Notes: a model not told the origin generated them from the sequence alone. Positions 42,577 through 52,766 are shown, counted from the first letter of the stretch. The stretch is DNA of 64,000 nucleotides from Stappia albiluteola (GCF_014050225.1 NZ_JACFXV010000043.1:62001-126000), one strand, 5' to 3'. Made by a program: numbers and translations.

Positions 42577-45500
42577 ATGCATATCCTGGCAAGCCGGACC
42601 GGGCGGATAGATCAGGGCGAGGAGGCGGTCGACCTCGGCCAGGCGCCGGCCGACCTCGTATTCCTGACCGCCGCCGATACCGAACTTGCCGGTTTCGCCG
42701 AAGCCGCGGCCGCACTTGGCGGGGAGGCGCCGGACCTGCGGCTGGCGAGCCTGTTGGCGCTGACGCATCCCTATTCGGTCGACCTCTACATGGAGCAGAC
42801 CGTGCGCGGGTCGCGCATGGTTGCGGTGCGGCTCCTTGGCGGCGCGCAATACTGGGCCTATGGGCTGGAGCGGCTTGCCGAGATCGCGCGCGGCTACGAC
42901 ACGATGCTGATCGTGGTGCCGGGCGACGACCGCTGGGACGAGGCGCTGGCGGCCTATTCGACGATCGATATCGAAAAGGCACGGACATTCTGGCGCTACT
43001 GCGTCGAAGGTGGGCCGGAGAACCTGAAAAACGCGCTGCGCTTCGCCGCCCATTGCCTGGGTGAGTCGGAAGAGCCGGTACCGCCGCGCCCGTTGCCGAG
43101 GGCGGGAATTCACCTGTCGGGCGTCGCCGCGCCCGGCCTAGATGAGCTGAAGGCGACGTGGTCCAATCCAGCAGCGCCCGTCGCCGCGCTCGTCTTCTAC
43201 CGGGCGCTGGTGCAATCCTCGGCGACGGCTCCGGTCGAGGCGATGTGCGAGGCGCTGGCGGAGCAGGGGCTCAATCCGCTTCCGGTTTTCGTCTCTTCGC
43301 TGAAGGAAGCCGAAAGTGCCGCCGTGCTCGATGCGTTGTTTGGCGACGCACCGCCGGCAGTCGTGTTGAACGCCACGGCCTTCGCCGTGTCGAAGGCGGG
43401 GCGGCTGCACGAGCCGACGCCGCTCGACCGGCCCGGAGCACCGGTGCTGCAGGTGGTTTTCGCCTCGTCGTCGGAAGAGGGCTGGCGCGACAGCGATCAG
43501 GGCCTTTCGATCCGCGACCTTGCCATGCATGTGGTGCTGCCGGAAGTGGATGGGCGCGTGCTGACGCGAGCGGTCTCCTTCAAGGAGGAGGGCGCGCGGG
43601 ACGAAGCCACGCAATCCACGCCCGTGCGCTTCGTTCCGAAGGCGGACCGCATCCGCTTCGTGGCGGAACTGGCCGCCAATATCGCGCGGCTCTCAACGAC
43701 GCCGGCGGCAGACCGCAAGGTGGCGCTGGTGCTCGCGAATTATCCCAACAAGGACGGCCGGCTTGCCAACGGCGTCGGGCTCGACACGCCGGCCTCCTGT
43801 GCCGGGCTATTGCGGGCGATGGCGCGCGAGGGTTACGCAATCGACGGGGTGCCGGAGGATTCGGCCGCGCTGATGGCGCGTCTGTCGGCGGGTGCTACCA
43901 ACGCGCTCGAGGGTCGGGAAGAAAGAATCTTCGACGCCAGCTTATCGGTTGCAAGCTATCTCAGATACTTCAAGGCGCTTCCGGATTCGATACGTGAAGG
44001 GGTGACTGCGCGCTGGGGCGCTCCGGATGCCGATCCGCATGTGGAAGGCGGCGCATTCCGGCTGGCGCTGCACCGCTACGGCAATGCCGTTGTCGGCATT
44101 CAGCCGGCGCGCGGCTACAACATCGATCCGAAGGCGACCTATCACGATCCGGACCTGGTGCCGCCGCATCACTATTTCGCCTTCTACATGTGGATCAGGC
44201 ATGAATTCGGCACCCATGCGGTGGTGCATCTTGGCAAGCACGGCAATCTGGAATGGCTGCCCGGCAAGGCGCTGGCACTTTCGCAAGGCTGCTATCCGGA
44301 AGCGGTGCTCGGCCCGCTGCCGAATGTCTATCCCTTCATCGTCAACGATCCGGGCGAGGGCGCGCAGGCCAAGCGGCGGACGTCCGCCGTCATCGTCGAC
44401 CATCTGACGCCGCCGCTGACGCGGGCCGAAAGCCACGGCGCGGCAGGCGAACTGGAGACGCTGCTCGACGAATATTACCTGGCGCAGGGCGTCGACCCGC
44501 GCCGCCTGGCGGTGCTGTCGCGCGATATCCTGGATACGGCGGCGCGGCACGGGCTCGATATCGATATCGGCCTGTCGGCGGAAATGGACGATGCGACCAA
44601 GCTTGCCCGGCTCGACGCGCATCTCTGCGACCTCAAGGAATTGCAGATCCGCGACGGGCTGCATGTATTGGGCGAGGCGCCGACGGGCACACAACTGACG
44701 GACCTGCTGGTGGCATTGGTCCGTGTGCCGCGTGGGCGCAGCGAGGGTGACGAAAGCCTGCTGCGCGCGCTGGCGGCCGATCTGGAGCTTGGCGAGTTCG
44801 ATCCGCTGGACTGCGATTTCGCGACCGCCTGGCAAGGCCCGAAGCCCGAAGCCCTGCTGACCGCGAGCGATGCACCCTGGCGCAGCCATGGCGACACGGT
44901 GGAGCGGCTGGAACTGCTGGCGAGCAACCTCGTGCGCGACGGATATTCGACTGACGGAATGCCGCGCAGCGCCGCTGTGCTGCGGGAAATCGCGGAGCGC
45001 CTCGAACCAGCCGTGACGGCGTCGGGCGAGGCGGAGACGAAGGCGGTGCTCGACGCGCTCGCCGGGCGGTTCGTGCCGCCGGGGCCTTCGGGCGCGCCGA
45101 CGCGCGGGCGGCCGGACGTGCTGCCGACGGGGCGCAACTTCTACTCCGTCGACGTGCGGGCCGTGCCGACGGAAACCGCCTGGGGGATCGGCAAGGCAAG
45201 CGCGGAACGGCTCGTCGAGCGGCATTTCCAGGACGAGGGCGAGTTTCCGAAGGCCATCGCGCTGACCTGCTGGGGTACGGCGAACATGCGCACCGGCGGC
45301 GACGACATCGCGCAGGCTCTTGCCCTGATCGGCGCCAAGCCGGTCTGGGAAGCGGGATCGGGCCGGGTGACGGGCTACGAGATCCTGCCGCTGTCGCAGC
45401 TGCAGCGGCCGCGCATTGACGTCACGCTGCGCGTTTCCGGTTTCTTCCGCGATGCCTTCCCGCATCAGATGGATCTTTTCCAGTCGGCGGTGGCCGGCAT

Positions 45501-46326
45501 CGCCGAGCTGGATGAGCCGGAGGAGGCCAATCCGATCGCCGCGCGGGTGCGGCGGGAAGCGGCTCAACTGGCCGCGTCGTCGGGGATTTCACCAGAGGAA
45601 GCGCGGCAGCGAGCCGCCTATCGCGTCTTCGGCTCCAAGCCCGGCGCCTATGGCGCGGGACTGCAGGCGCTGATCGACGAGGGGCTCTGGCAGGAGCGTT
45701 CCGATTTTGCTGAAGTCTTCCTCGCCTGGGGCGGTTACGCGTATGGCGGCGGGGCCGAAGGCGTAGTGGCGAAGGGCGCGCTGGAGCAGCGGCTGAAGCT
45801 GGTCGACGCGGTGGTGCACAATCAAGACAACCGCGAGCACGACCTGCTCGATTCGGACGACTACTATCAGTTCGAGGGCGGGCTGGCGGCCACTGTCGAG
45901 ACGCTGAAGGGCGAAGCGCCCAACGTCTACCACAACGATCATTCGCGGCCGGAGCGTCCGGTCATCCGCACGCTCGCCGAGGAGATCGGCCGGGTGGTGC
46001 GAGGGCGGGCGGCCAACCCGAAATGGATCGCCGGCGTCATGCGGCACGGCTACAAGGGCGCCTTCGAGATCGCCGCGACCGTGGATTACCTCTTCGCCTT
46101 CGCGGCGACGACGCGGGCGGTGAAGGACCACCATTTCGACCAGCTCTTCGCCGCCTATCTGGAAGACAAGGCGGTGCGGGACTTCATCGAAGAGGCCAAT
46201 CCGGTCGCGCTTGCAGAAATCGTCGCGCGCTTTCACGAAGCCATCGACCGGGGCTTGTGGACGCCGCGCAGGAACAGCACGCATGACAGCCTGAAACGGC
46301 TGGGACCGAGGGAGAAAGCATCGTGA
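42577..46326 (+). CDS. cobN: Aerobic cobaltochelatase subunit CobN
   Basis: 1249 residues, the normal CobN length. Family landmarks include IEKARTFWRYCVEGGPENLKN in two parts, the metallochelatase core GTHAVVHLGKHGNLEWLPGKA, and the later NPKWIAGVMRHGYKGA and KDHHFDQLF segments. CobN with CobS and CobT inserts Co2+ into hydrogenobyrinic acid a,c-diamide using ATP. CobS and CobT are not in the window. Translation of cobO starts four bases before this stop codon ends. Confidence 0.95.
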   Translation: MHILASRTGRIDQGEEAVDLGQAPADLVFLTAADTELAGFAEAAAALGGEAPDLRLASLLALTHPYSVDLYMEQTVRGSRMVAVRLLGGAQYWAYGLERLAEIARGYDTMLIVVPGDDRWDEALAAYSTIDIEKARTFWRYCVEGGPENLKNALRFAAHCLGESEEPVPPRPLPRAGIHLSGVAAPGLDELKATWSNPAAPVAALVFYRALVQSSATAPVEAMCEALAEQGLNPLPVFVSSLKEAESAAVLDALFGDAPPAVVLNATAFAVSKAGRLHEPTPLDRPGAPVLQVVFASSSEEGWRDSDQGLSIRDLAMHVVLPEVDGRVLTRAVSFKEEGARDEATQSTPVRFVPKADRIRFVAELAANIARLSTTPAADRKVALVLANYPNKDGRLANGVGLDTPASCAGLLRAMAREGYAIDGVPEDSAALMARLSAGATNALEGREERIFDASLSVASYLRYFKALPDSIREGVTARWGAPDADPHVEGGAFRLALHRYGNAVVGIQPARGYNIDPKATYHDPDLVPPHHYFAFYMWIRHEFGTHAVVHLGKHGNLEWLPGKALALSQGCYPEAVLGPLPNVYPFIVNDPGEGAQAKRRTSAVIVDHLTPPLTRAESHGAAGELETLLDEYYLAQGVDPRRLAVLSRDILDTAARHGLDIDIGLSAEMDDATKLARLDAHLCDLKELQIRDGLHVLGEAPTGTQLTDLLVALVRVPRGRSEGDESLLRALAADLELGEFDPLDCDFATAWQGPKPEALLTASDAPWRSHGDTVERLELLASNLVRDGYSTDGMPRSAAVLREIAERLEPAVTASGEAETKAVLDALAGRFVPPGPSGAPTRGRPDVLPTGRNFYSVDVRAVPTETAWGIGKASAERLVERHFQDEGEFPKAIALTCWGTANMRTGGDDIAQALALIGAKPVWEAGSGRVTGYEILPLSQLQRPRIDVTLRVSGFFRDAFPHQMDLFQSAVAGIAELDEPEEANPIAARVRREAAQLAASSGISPEEARQRAAYRVFGSKPGAYGAGLQALIDEGLWQERSDFAEVFLAWGGYAYGGGAEGVVAKGALEQRLKLVDAVVHNQDNREHDLLDSDDYYQFEGGLAATVETLKGEAPNVYHNDHSRPERPVIRTLAEEIGRVVRGRAANPKWIAGVMRHGYKGAFEIAATVDYLFAFAATTRAVKDHHFDQLFAAYLEDKAVRDFIEEANPVALAEIVARFHEAIDRGLWTPRRNSTHDSLKRLGPREKAS

Positions 46327-46955
46327 GCGACAAGAAGAAGGAGATGAGCGAGGAGGAGCTCGACGCCCGCCATGCCGAGAAGATGCGCAAGAAGAAGGCC
46401 GCCCGCGACAAGATCATGGCGACCAAGACGATCGAGAAGGGCCTCCTGATCGTCCATACGGGCAAGGGCAAGGGCAAGTCGACGGCCGGCTTCGGCATGG
46501 TGTTCCGCTCGCTCGGCCATGGCCACAAGGTGGCGGTGGTGCAGTTCGTCAAGGGCCGGATCGAGACCGGCGAACGCATGGCGCTGGATCGTTTCTCAGA
46601 CCTGGTGACGATCAAGCGCATGGGCGAGGGCTTCACCTGGGAAACGCAGGACCGCCAGCGCGACATCGCCGCCGCCCGCCAGGCCTGGGAGGCCGCGAAG
46701 GACCTGATCCGCTCCCGCGAGTACCGGCTGGTGCTGCTGGACGAACTGAACATCGTGCTGCGCTACGATTACCTGCCCATCGAGGAAGTGGTGGAGTTCT
46801 TCAAGACCGAGAAGCCCGAGGACGTGCATGTGATCGTCACCGGACGCAACGCCAAGGACGAGCTGATCGAGATCGCCGACCTTGTGACCGAGATGGAACA
46901 GGTGAAGCATCCGTTCCGCTCCGGCGTGAAGCCGCAGGAGGGAATCGAGTTTTGA
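46323..46955 (+). CDS. cobO: Cob(I)yrinic acid a,c-diamide adenosyltransferase (CobO)
   Basis: 210 residues, start overlapping the cobN stop. The unusually charged N-terminal tail (SDKKKEMSEEELDARHAEKM) precedes the P-loop TGKGKGKSTAGFGM of the BtuR/CobO family. VLLDELNIVLRYDYLP and FRSGVKPQEGIEF are conserved. It adds the adenosyl group to the cobalt centre. Confidence 0.94.
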   Translation: MSDKKKEMSEEELDARHAEKMRKKKAARDKIMATKTIEKGLLIVHTGKGKGKSTAGFGMVFRSLGHGHKVAVVQFVKGRIETGERMALDRFSDLVTIKRMGEGFTWETQDRQRDIAAARQAWEAAKDLIRSREYRLVLLDELNIVLRYDYLPIEEVVEFFKTEKPEDVHVIVTGRNAKDELIEIADLVTEMEQVKHPFRSGVKPQEGIEF

Positions 46956-47008
46956 GGGGATGACGAAAACAGAGACCGGAACGTATTGACCAGGCTCAGG
47001 AAAACCGG

Positions 47009-48505
47009 ATGACCATCCGCCCGCCCGCCCTCATGATCCAGGGAACCGGCTCCAATGTCGGCAAGAGCCTGATCGTGGCCGGGCTCTGCCGCCTGTTTGC
47101 CGACCGGGGGCTGAAGGTGCGACCCTTCAAGCCGCAGAACATGTCGAACAATGCCGCGGTGACGGCCGATGGCGGCGAGATCGGCCGGGCGCAGGCGCTG
47201 CAGGCGATGGCGGCGCGCGTGGTTCCGAGCGTGCACATGAACCCGGTTCTGCTGAAGCCGGAAACCGATACCGGCGCGCAGGTGATCGTGCAGGGCCAGC
47301 GCGCGGGCACGATGCGGGCGCGCGAATACGGCAGCCGCAAGAACGAGTTGCTGCCGAAGGTGCTGGAGAGCTTCGCCATTACCTGCGAGGGCGCCGACCT
47401 GGTGCTGGTGGAAGGCGCGGGGAGCCCGGCGGAGGTGAACCTGCGTGCCGGCGACATCGCCAATATGGGTTTCGCCGAGGCGGCGGACCTTCCCGTGGCG
47501 CTGTGCGGCGACATCGACCGGGGCGGTGTGATCGCCAGCCTTGTCGGCACCCACGCGGTGCTGGCCGATGCCGAGCGGGCGCGCATCAAGGCGTTCCTGA
47601 TCAACCGCTTTCGCGGCGATCCGTCGCTCTTTGCCGATGGCATGACGGAGATCGAGCGGCGGACCGGCTGGGTCCCGCTCGGCGTCGTGCCGTGGTTCGA
47701 CGCGGCGAACCGCCTGCCGGCGGAGGATGCGTTGGGGCTGGAGGCGGGGCAAAGCGCGGGCGCGGTGAAGATCGCGGTGCCCGTGACCTCGCGGATCGCC
47801 AATTTCGACGACCTCGATCCGCTCCGCATGGAGGAGGGCGTCAGCCTGGTGCTGGTGCGCGCCGGCGAGGCGCTGCCGGGCGACGCCGATATCGTGCTGC
47901 TGCCTGGCTCGAAGTCGACGATCGGCGATCTCGCCTTCCTGCGCCAGCAGGGCTGGGACATCGATCTGGCCGCGCATGTGAGGCGCGGCGGGAGGGTGAT
48001 CGGCATTTGCGGCGGCTACCAGATGCTGGGCGCAAGCATCGACGATCCCGAAGGCATCGAAGGGCCGGCCGGCAAGGTGGCTGGGCTGGGTTTGCTCGAC
48101 GTGGAGACCGTGCTGACGCCGGAAAAGCGGCTCGTCTCGGTTAACGGCACGCACGCGGCGAGCGGCGCGGCGCTGTCGGGCTACGAGATCCATATCGGCC
48201 GAACGCGGGGCGCGGATTGTTCGCGTCCTTTCGCCCATATCGGCGAGGCTGGCGAGGGGCATCCCGACGGGGCGGTTTCGGCAGACGGTCGGATCATGGG
48301 GACCTATCTGCACGGGCTGTTCGGCGCGGACGGGTTTCGCCGGGCACTTCTCGGCCTCGACGACACGGCGTCGGCGCTGGCCTATGGCGCGACGGTGGAG
48401 GCGGTGCTGGACCAACTGGCACGGCATCTGGAAGCCGCGCTCGATATCGAGGCGATCCTGCGGATCGCGTTGGAGCGGCAGGTCCGGATCCTAACCCAAA
48501 GTTAA
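47009..48505 (+). CDS. cobQ: Cobyric acid synthase (CobQ/CbiP)
   Basis: 498 residues. An N-terminal ATP-grasping dethiobiotin-synthetase-like domain starts [17 protein letters not shown] and [10 protein letters not shown], and a C-terminal class I glutamine amidotransferase domain has the nucleophile in [10 protein letters not shown] (Cys near 333) and the His/Glu end GTYLHGLFG. It amidates four peripheral carboxylates of adenosylcobyrinic acid a,c-diamide. 53 bases after cobO. Confidence 0.94.
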   Translation: MTIRPPALMIQGTGSNVGKSLIVAGLCRLFADRGLKVRPFKPQNMSNNAAVTADGGEIGRAQALQAMAARVVPSVHMNPVLLKPETDTGAQVIVQGQRAGTMRAREYGSRKNELLPKVLESFAITCEGADLVLVEGAGSPAEVNLRAGDIANMGFAEAADLPVALCGDIDRGGVIASLVGTHAVLADAERARIKAFLINRFRGDPSLFADGMTEIERRTGWVPLGVVPWFDAANRLPAEDALGLEAGQSAGAVKIAVPVTSRIANFDDLDPLRMEEGVSLVLVRAGEALPGDADIVLLPGSKSTIGDLAFLRQQGWDIDLAAHVRRGGRVIGICGGYQMLGASIDDPEGIEGPAGKVAGLGLLDVETVLTPEKRLVSVNGTHAASGAALSGYEIHIGRTRGADCSRPFAHIGEAGEGHPDGAVSADGRIMGTYLHGLFGADGFRRALLGLDDTASALAYGATVEAVLDQLARHLEAALDIEAILRIALERQVRILTQS

Positions 48506-48577
48506 GTCGCGTTTTTCACGGCAGGGCGTTACTCTGGTCATTCGGCAGTTGTTGCAAGTCGCCAAGAGGTCAGGCCG

Positions 48578-48880
48578 ATGGGCGAAGCACGCATCAGGAG
48601 CGACAGGCTCGACGGGATCGAGTGGCACTGGGTGGATGACAGGGTCTCGGTGGCCACGTCCGGCGGCGTGACGCTGGTGGTTCGCCAGATCAGCGCGCGG
48701 GAAGATGGCGTCAACTGGCAGCCCTGGGCCATCGGCGAGGGAGAGGGCGCGGCGCTGACGGACAAGCCGGCCGGCCTCAACGAGGCGAGACGAGCGGCGG
48801 CGATGCTTTCCCACAGCCTCGGTAGGCCGCGCGATGCGGGCATCCGGCCGGAAGACCTCAACGCCTCCAACGACGATTAG
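48578..48880 (+). CDS. Conserved hypothetical protein next to cobQ
   Basis: 100 residues, mostly beta and acidic, with no signal peptide, membrane segment or recognised motif. Starts MGEARIRSDRLDGIEWHWVDD, contains DGVNWQPWAIGEGEGAALT. 72 bases after cobQ and overlapping the end of cobD by four bases in the convergent direction. Possibly linked with the cobalamin genes by position only. Confidence 0.6.
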   Translation: MGEARIRSDRLDGIEWHWVDDRVSVATSGGVTLVVRQISAREDGVNWQPWAIGEGEGAALTDKPAGLNEARRAAAMLSHSLGRPRDAGIRPEDLNASNDD

Positions 48881-49848
48881 AACAGAAGTGCGAATATTGC
48901 GACGAGCACCGCCTGCAAGGTGCAGGCGCCGCCAAGCAGGCGCAGGCTGCGGGTGATGTCGCCCGCATTGGCGTCGCGCCGGCCCGCCTCGTTGAGGAAG
49001 GGATCTTCCACCACGTAGCCAGGATAAGCGCGCGGACCCGCAAGGGCGAGGCCGAGACCACCGGCCATCGCCGCTTCAGGCCAGCCGGCATTGGGCGAGC
49101 GGTGCCGGCCGGCATCAGCCCCAATGGTGCGGAAGGCGGTGGCAACCGAACCGCCGGCGAGCGGGGCGGCGATAGCCAGAAAAGCGCCGGCGAGGCGGGA
49201 GGCGGGCAGGTTGACGAGATCGTCGAAACGGGCCGAGGCCCAGCCGAAGGCCTCGTGACGCTCCGTCCGGTGGCCGATCATCGAGTCGGCCGTGTTCACT
49301 GCCTTGTAGGCCAGCAGGCCCGGCAGGCCGAAGACGAGGAACCAGAAGGCGGGCGCGACGACGCCGTCGGAGAAATTCTCGGCACAGGATTCGATCGCCG
49401 CGCGCGATACGCCGGCCTCGTCAAGGCGGGCAGGATCGCGGCCGACGATCATGGCGACCGCCTTGCGCCCGCCGGCAAGCCCCTCGCGCAGCAACCCGTC
49501 GCGAACCCTCGCCACATGGTCGTAGAGGCTGCGCTGGGCAAGGAACACGGCGGCGACGAGCACGGTGAGGATCTCGCCGAAAGGCAGGACGCGGGCGATT
49601 GCCTCGATCAGCAGGCCGAGCAGGAAGGCGCCGAAGACAAGGGCGGCAAGGAAGATCGCGCCGTAGAGCTTGCGCGTGCCCGCCGGCAGGTCGGGCGTGT
49701 TGAAGTCCTGGTCGGCGATCTCGATGATCTTGCCGAACAGCGTGACGGGGTGGGGCAGCCGCCGCCACAGGAAATCCGGGTCGCCGAAAGCCGCATCGAC
49801 CAGAAGGGCGAAAAGAAGAAGGAACGCGGCGTCGGCAAAGAAGAGCAT
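48877..49848 (-). CDS. cobD: Adenosylcobinamide-phosphate synthase (CobD of the aerobic naming; CbiB)
   Basis: 323 residues from the ATG at 49848, five bases after the cobC stop. Polytopic membrane protein with the family segments DAAFGDPDFLWRRLPHPV near the start, IESCAENFSDGVVAPAFW and ADSMIGHRTERHEAFGWA. It attaches aminopropanol phosphate (made by the upstream decarboxylase) to cobyric acid. Many databases call this gene cbiB and use cobD for the decarboxylase. Confidence 0.93.
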   Translation of the reverse strand: MLFFADAAFLLLFALLVDAAFGDPDFLWRRLPHPVTLFGKIIEIADQDFNTPDLPAGTRKLYGAIFLAALVFGAFLLGLLIEAIARVLPFGEILTVLVAAVFLAQRSLYDHVARVRDGLLREGLAGGRKAVAMIVGRDPARLDEAGVSRAAIESCAENFSDGVVAPAFWFLVFGLPGLLAYKAVNTADSMIGHRTERHEAFGWASARFDDLVNLPASRLAGAFLAIAAPLAGGSVATAFRTIGADAGRHRSPNAGWPEAAMAGGLGLALAGPRAYPGYVVEDPFLNEAGRRDANAGDITRSLRLLGGACTLQAVLVAIFALLF

Positions 49849-49853
49849 CGGCC

Positions 49854-50864
49854 CTAGGCTTCCTCGAGCGCTTCGCGAAGGGCGGTGTCGAAGCGGGCGA
49901 GATTTTCCGCTCCGCCCGGCAGGCCGAGGCGCATCCAGGTGGGTGCGTAGTCGAATATGCGGGTCCATACGCGGCGCTTCGCCAGCGCCTCGTGCAGGGC
50001 GGCGGCGCGCGGATGGGCGACGAGGGCGTAGAGCGGCGTGCCGCCGAAGACCGTCAGCCCGCGTTCGTGCAGCAGGATATTCAGATCGGCCATCTCGTCG
50101 GCGAGGCGCGAAAGCATCTTCGACTGCCATGCGGTGTCGCTCAATGCCGCGGTTCCGACAGCCAGCGCGGGTCCGGAGACGGCCCAGCTTTCCTGCGAAC
50201 GCTGCAACGCCTGGGTGAGCCAGGCGGGGCCTGCGAGAAAGCCGAGGCGCAGCCCGGCCAGTCCGTAGAATTTGCCGAAGGAACGCAGCACGGCAACAGG
50301 TCGCCCCTCCGCCAGCGCCAGGACGCTGGCACCGGGCATGCAATCGGCAAAGGCCTCGTCGACGATCAGCAGTCCGTCACGCTCCGCCAGCCGGTCGGCA
50401 ATCTCCAGCAGCGACTTGACACCGATCAGCCGGCCATCCGGATTGTTCGGATTGACGAGGATCAGCACGCGGCAGTCTTCGGGCAGGGCGAAAGGATTGG
50501 AAATCTCCTCGACCCGCTTTCCGGCGCGCCGCCAGGTCGCGGCATGGCTGCCATAGGTCGGCGACACTACGGCGACGCCGCAGTCCTGCAGCGCAGAAGG
50601 CAGCAGCGTGGGAAGGCGGCTGATGATCGCCTGGGTGCCGGGCGCCGCCGTAACGCCAAGCGAAGCCGGTACGGCGTAGCATCGGCGTGCGGCAGTCAGC
50701 AAGCCGTCCAGTGCACCGGCGGAAGGAAGTCGTTGCCAGCAGGAATGCTGGATCGACGGCAGCGGGTAGGCATGAGGATTGATGCCCGTCGACAGGTCCA
50801 GCCAGTCGGCTCCGAGGCCACCGTACCGCGCCATTGCCCTGTCGAGGTCGCCGCCATGCTCCAT
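49854..50864 (-). CDS. cobC: L-threonine-O-3-phosphate decarboxylase (CobC of the aerobic naming; CobD elsewhere)
   Basis: 336 residues, fold type I PLP enzyme resembling histidinol-phosphate aminotransferase. LSTGINPHAYPLP at the start, LILVNPNNPDGRLIG in the middle and the PLP lysine in RSFGKFYGLAGLRLGFLAG. It makes (R)-1-amino-2-propanol phosphate, the linker of the nucleotide loop, used by the next gene product. The two genes form a small minus-strand operon convergent with cobQ. Confidence 0.9.
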   Translation of the reverse strand: MEHGGDLDRAMARYGGLGADWLDLSTGINPHAYPLPSIQHSCWQRLPSAGALDGLLTAARRCYAVPASLGVTAAPGTQAIISRLPTLLPSALQDCGVAVVSPTYGSHAATWRRAGKRVEEISNPFALPEDCRVLILVNPNNPDGRLIGVKSLLEIADRLAERDGLLIVDEAFADCMPGASVLALAEGRPVAVLRSFGKFYGLAGLRLGFLAGPAWLTQALQRSQESWAVSGPALAVGTAALSDTAWQSKMLSRLADEMADLNILLHERGLTVFGGTPLYALVAHPRAAALHEALAKRRVWTRIFDYAPTWMRLGLPGGAENLARFDTALREALEEA

Positions 50865-51049
50865 GTCCGCTCCGTTCTTTCAGCCACTTGCGCGAATGTC
50901 CGTCGGATCAAGCTTGTATCGCTTCCGAGAGGTGGCGCGCAATCATCGCGCCGTGCTTGACAGCGGCGAAAAGGAGCGGCAAAAATCAGAACAAAAGAAG
51001 AACATAATATCTCAACTCACTATAGACGCAACGTAAGGAAACGAAGGTC

Positions 51050-51298
51050 ATGGCCCCACGCCGATCGTCGTCGCCGCTCGATTTCGACCGCGACACCCTG
51101 CTTGGAACGATGAAGAGCGCGCGCGACGAACTGGTGCAGGCAAGGCGGGGAATGCAGAAGCGCTCGGGGCTGATGCATTGCGTCGATGCAGTGATCGAGG
51201 ATCTCGACGAACTGGCTCTGGTGCTGACGGGCCGGCGCGACTACTTCCATGCGGGCGGGCACGCCACATTGCCGGGCGAGCGCACTATCGGAAAGTGA
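51050..51298 (+). CDS. Small conserved hypothetical protein
   Basis: 82 residues, with GGAAACGAAGG ahead of the ATG. Basic N-terminus then an alpha-helical body (LGTMKSARDELVQARRGMQKRS, IEDLDELALVLTGRRDYF). I do not recognise a named family. Ends nine bases before the encoded CCA of tRNA-Cys on the other strand. Confidence 0.6.
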   Translation: MAPRRSSSPLDFDRDTLLGTMKSARDELVQARRGMQKRSGLMHCVDAVIEDLDELALVLTGRRDYFHAGGHATLPGERTIGK

Positions 51299-51306
51299 TG
51301 GGAAAT

Positions 51307-51380
51307 TGGAGGCCTCGGCCGGAATCGAACCGGCGTACACGGATTTGCAGTCCGCTGCGTCACCACTCCGCCACGAGGCC
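51307..51380 (-). tRNA. tRNA-Cys (anticodon GCA)
   Basis: Minus strand from 51380: GGCCTCGTGGCGGAGTGGTG begins the acceptor and D-arm, the anticodon loop CTGCAAA carries GCA, and GGTTCGATTCC is the T-loop. Acceptor GGCCTCG pairs perfectly with CGAGGCC. Discriminator T is followed by encoded CCA; 74 nt total. Confidence 0.95.
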
Positions 51381-51718
51381 ACCGCGCGCTATATCAATTA
51401 GTTAGCTGTGGCTGTCAATCGGTGTGTGCAAAATTGTTCGTGCGCGTGTGCAAAAGCCATCCATCCGGCGTTCTCGATGGTGTTGAGAACGCAAAGCAAA
51501 TCGTTCCGTCCGGCTGAATTCACGGGACGGGAGCAACAACTTCCAGGGTATTACTGGAATGGGAGTAAGTCACGATCGGTTAAGCACGCGGGAACCGGCG
51601 AAGATAGAGCTGTGACCCCAGGAAGGAATCCGCTCCGAAATTTCCGTGAAGTGCGGCAAAGGACGCCGGAAGAAAGCGAAGCAACCGGAATCCGCAGACT
51701 GCGTATCCAACCGCGCGG
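51381..51718. other. 338-base region without a gene, holding the tRNA-Cys promoter
   Basis: No frame with a plausible start is seen in this stretch between tRNA-Cys and the minus-strand gene at 51719. Apart from the tRNA promoter listed separately, nothing is assigned. Repeated GTGTGCAAAA words at 51422 and 51447 are noted, without interpretation. Confidence 0.4.
51390..51418 (-). promoter_or_regulatory. Sigma-70 promoter of tRNA-Cys
   Basis: Minus strand TTGACA (51418-51413), 17-base spacer, GATATA (51395-51390), ending ten bases before the mature tRNA 5' end. Strong -35 and usual spacing for rhizobial tRNA promoters. Confidence 0.65.
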
Positions 51719-52498
51719 TTACACCGCCGCCGGTGCCTGCAGGGCGACCGATGTCTGCCGCCGCGCGGAGTTGGGCGTGATGTGGCAGAAGAGCAGCCGC
51801 GCGCCGCTCCCGGTTCGCACCGGCAATATCAACCGGTCGCATTCCAGACGACAAGGCATGCCGTCACCCGCGATCAGATTGCCGCTCAGCGTGTCGAAGG
51901 ATGGTTCGTCCCGCTCGATCACCGTACGATACGCGGCGTGGATGCGCCTGCGGAAGGCTGGTTCGATCGCCGGGCGGCGGGCATTCGGCTCCAATACCCA
52001 GTCTCTGCCATAGAGTGCCGCCAGCAGGCTCTTTTCGCCGCAATAGAAAATGGCGGGACTTTCGTCCGGCATAGCCTTGTCGTCGAGGATGAGGAGATAT
52101 TCGATTATGGCAAGGAAATCGGGAACCATCTGTCCCTCGGCTTCCGACCAGATCTGCCAGAGACGCCTTGCAACCGGATGAACGGACTGAAAGGCCCAGG
52201 GCTCGGTCCCCGCTTCGCGCAGGCCGCCGGCCAAACTATAGTCCCGGCCGCCCGAAGGCCGCTGGCGCGACGGCATCATGACACTGACGAGAACCATACG
52301 GCAGCGGGCGAGGAGCGCTTCCTGATCGCCCTCCTCCAGCCCTTCCAGATGCGGATGCCCAAACATCTGCCAGCATACGGCCTTGACGATGATCGAAAGA
52401 TCATAGCGTTCGACGGCGTCGAGAAACTCCGAATAACGGAAGGATAGAGGCCGCCTCAGGCTCATGAATCGCGGGTTTGTAAGGATACTTTCAAACAT
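51719..52498 (-). CDS. Hypothetical protein, possible PAS-like domain
   Basis: 259 residues from MFESILTNPRF; ten more codons are open upstream. The segment around VARRLWQIWSEAEGQMVPDF and later CRLECDRLILPVRTGSGARLLF resembles the PAS-type domain (PAS_5) found in alphaproteobacterial proteins that open with a WxxW/R-like helix and end in a beta-sheet. No DNA-binding or enzymatic motif seen. Weak assignment. Confidence 0.5.
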   Translation of the reverse strand: MFESILTNPRFMSLRRPLSFRYSEFLDAVERYDLSIIVKAVCWQMFGHPHLEGLEEGDQEALLARCRMVLVSVMMPSRQRPSGGRDYSLAGGLREAGTEPWAFQSVHPVARRLWQIWSEAEGQMVPDFLAIIEYLLILDDKAMPDESPAIFYCGEKSLLAALYGRDWVLEPNARRPAIEPAFRRRIHAAYRTVIERDEPSFDTLSGNLIAGDGMPCRLECDRLILPVRTGSGARLLFCHITPNSARRQTSVALQAPAAV

Positions 52499-52766
52499 GC
52501 CGGTCCGGATCGCTGGTCGATGCGTCAAGAAAGATCAAGGCCGCGCGTAAAAAGGGCTTGCGCCGCCTCGCTGCGATTTTGCCTGGAGCGATATACAGGT
52601 GGAACCTGATGGCCGAGGTCGGTCAGCGATTGTGTGGGTGCGATTGTCGTCGGACCGTGCCGGGACGAATAACTCTTAAAAAACCTGTGTTTAACATATT
52701 ACCTGCCGCCGGCGAACAGTCCCGGCCGCGGGAGCCGGGGTGGGAACAGACCCCTAGTTCAAGTTG

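Noticed and set aside
42577-46326. Several 200-540 codon frames on the minus strand and in other plus frames within cobN
   Set aside because: All lie inside the intact cobN frame and read as Arg/Ala-rich shadows.
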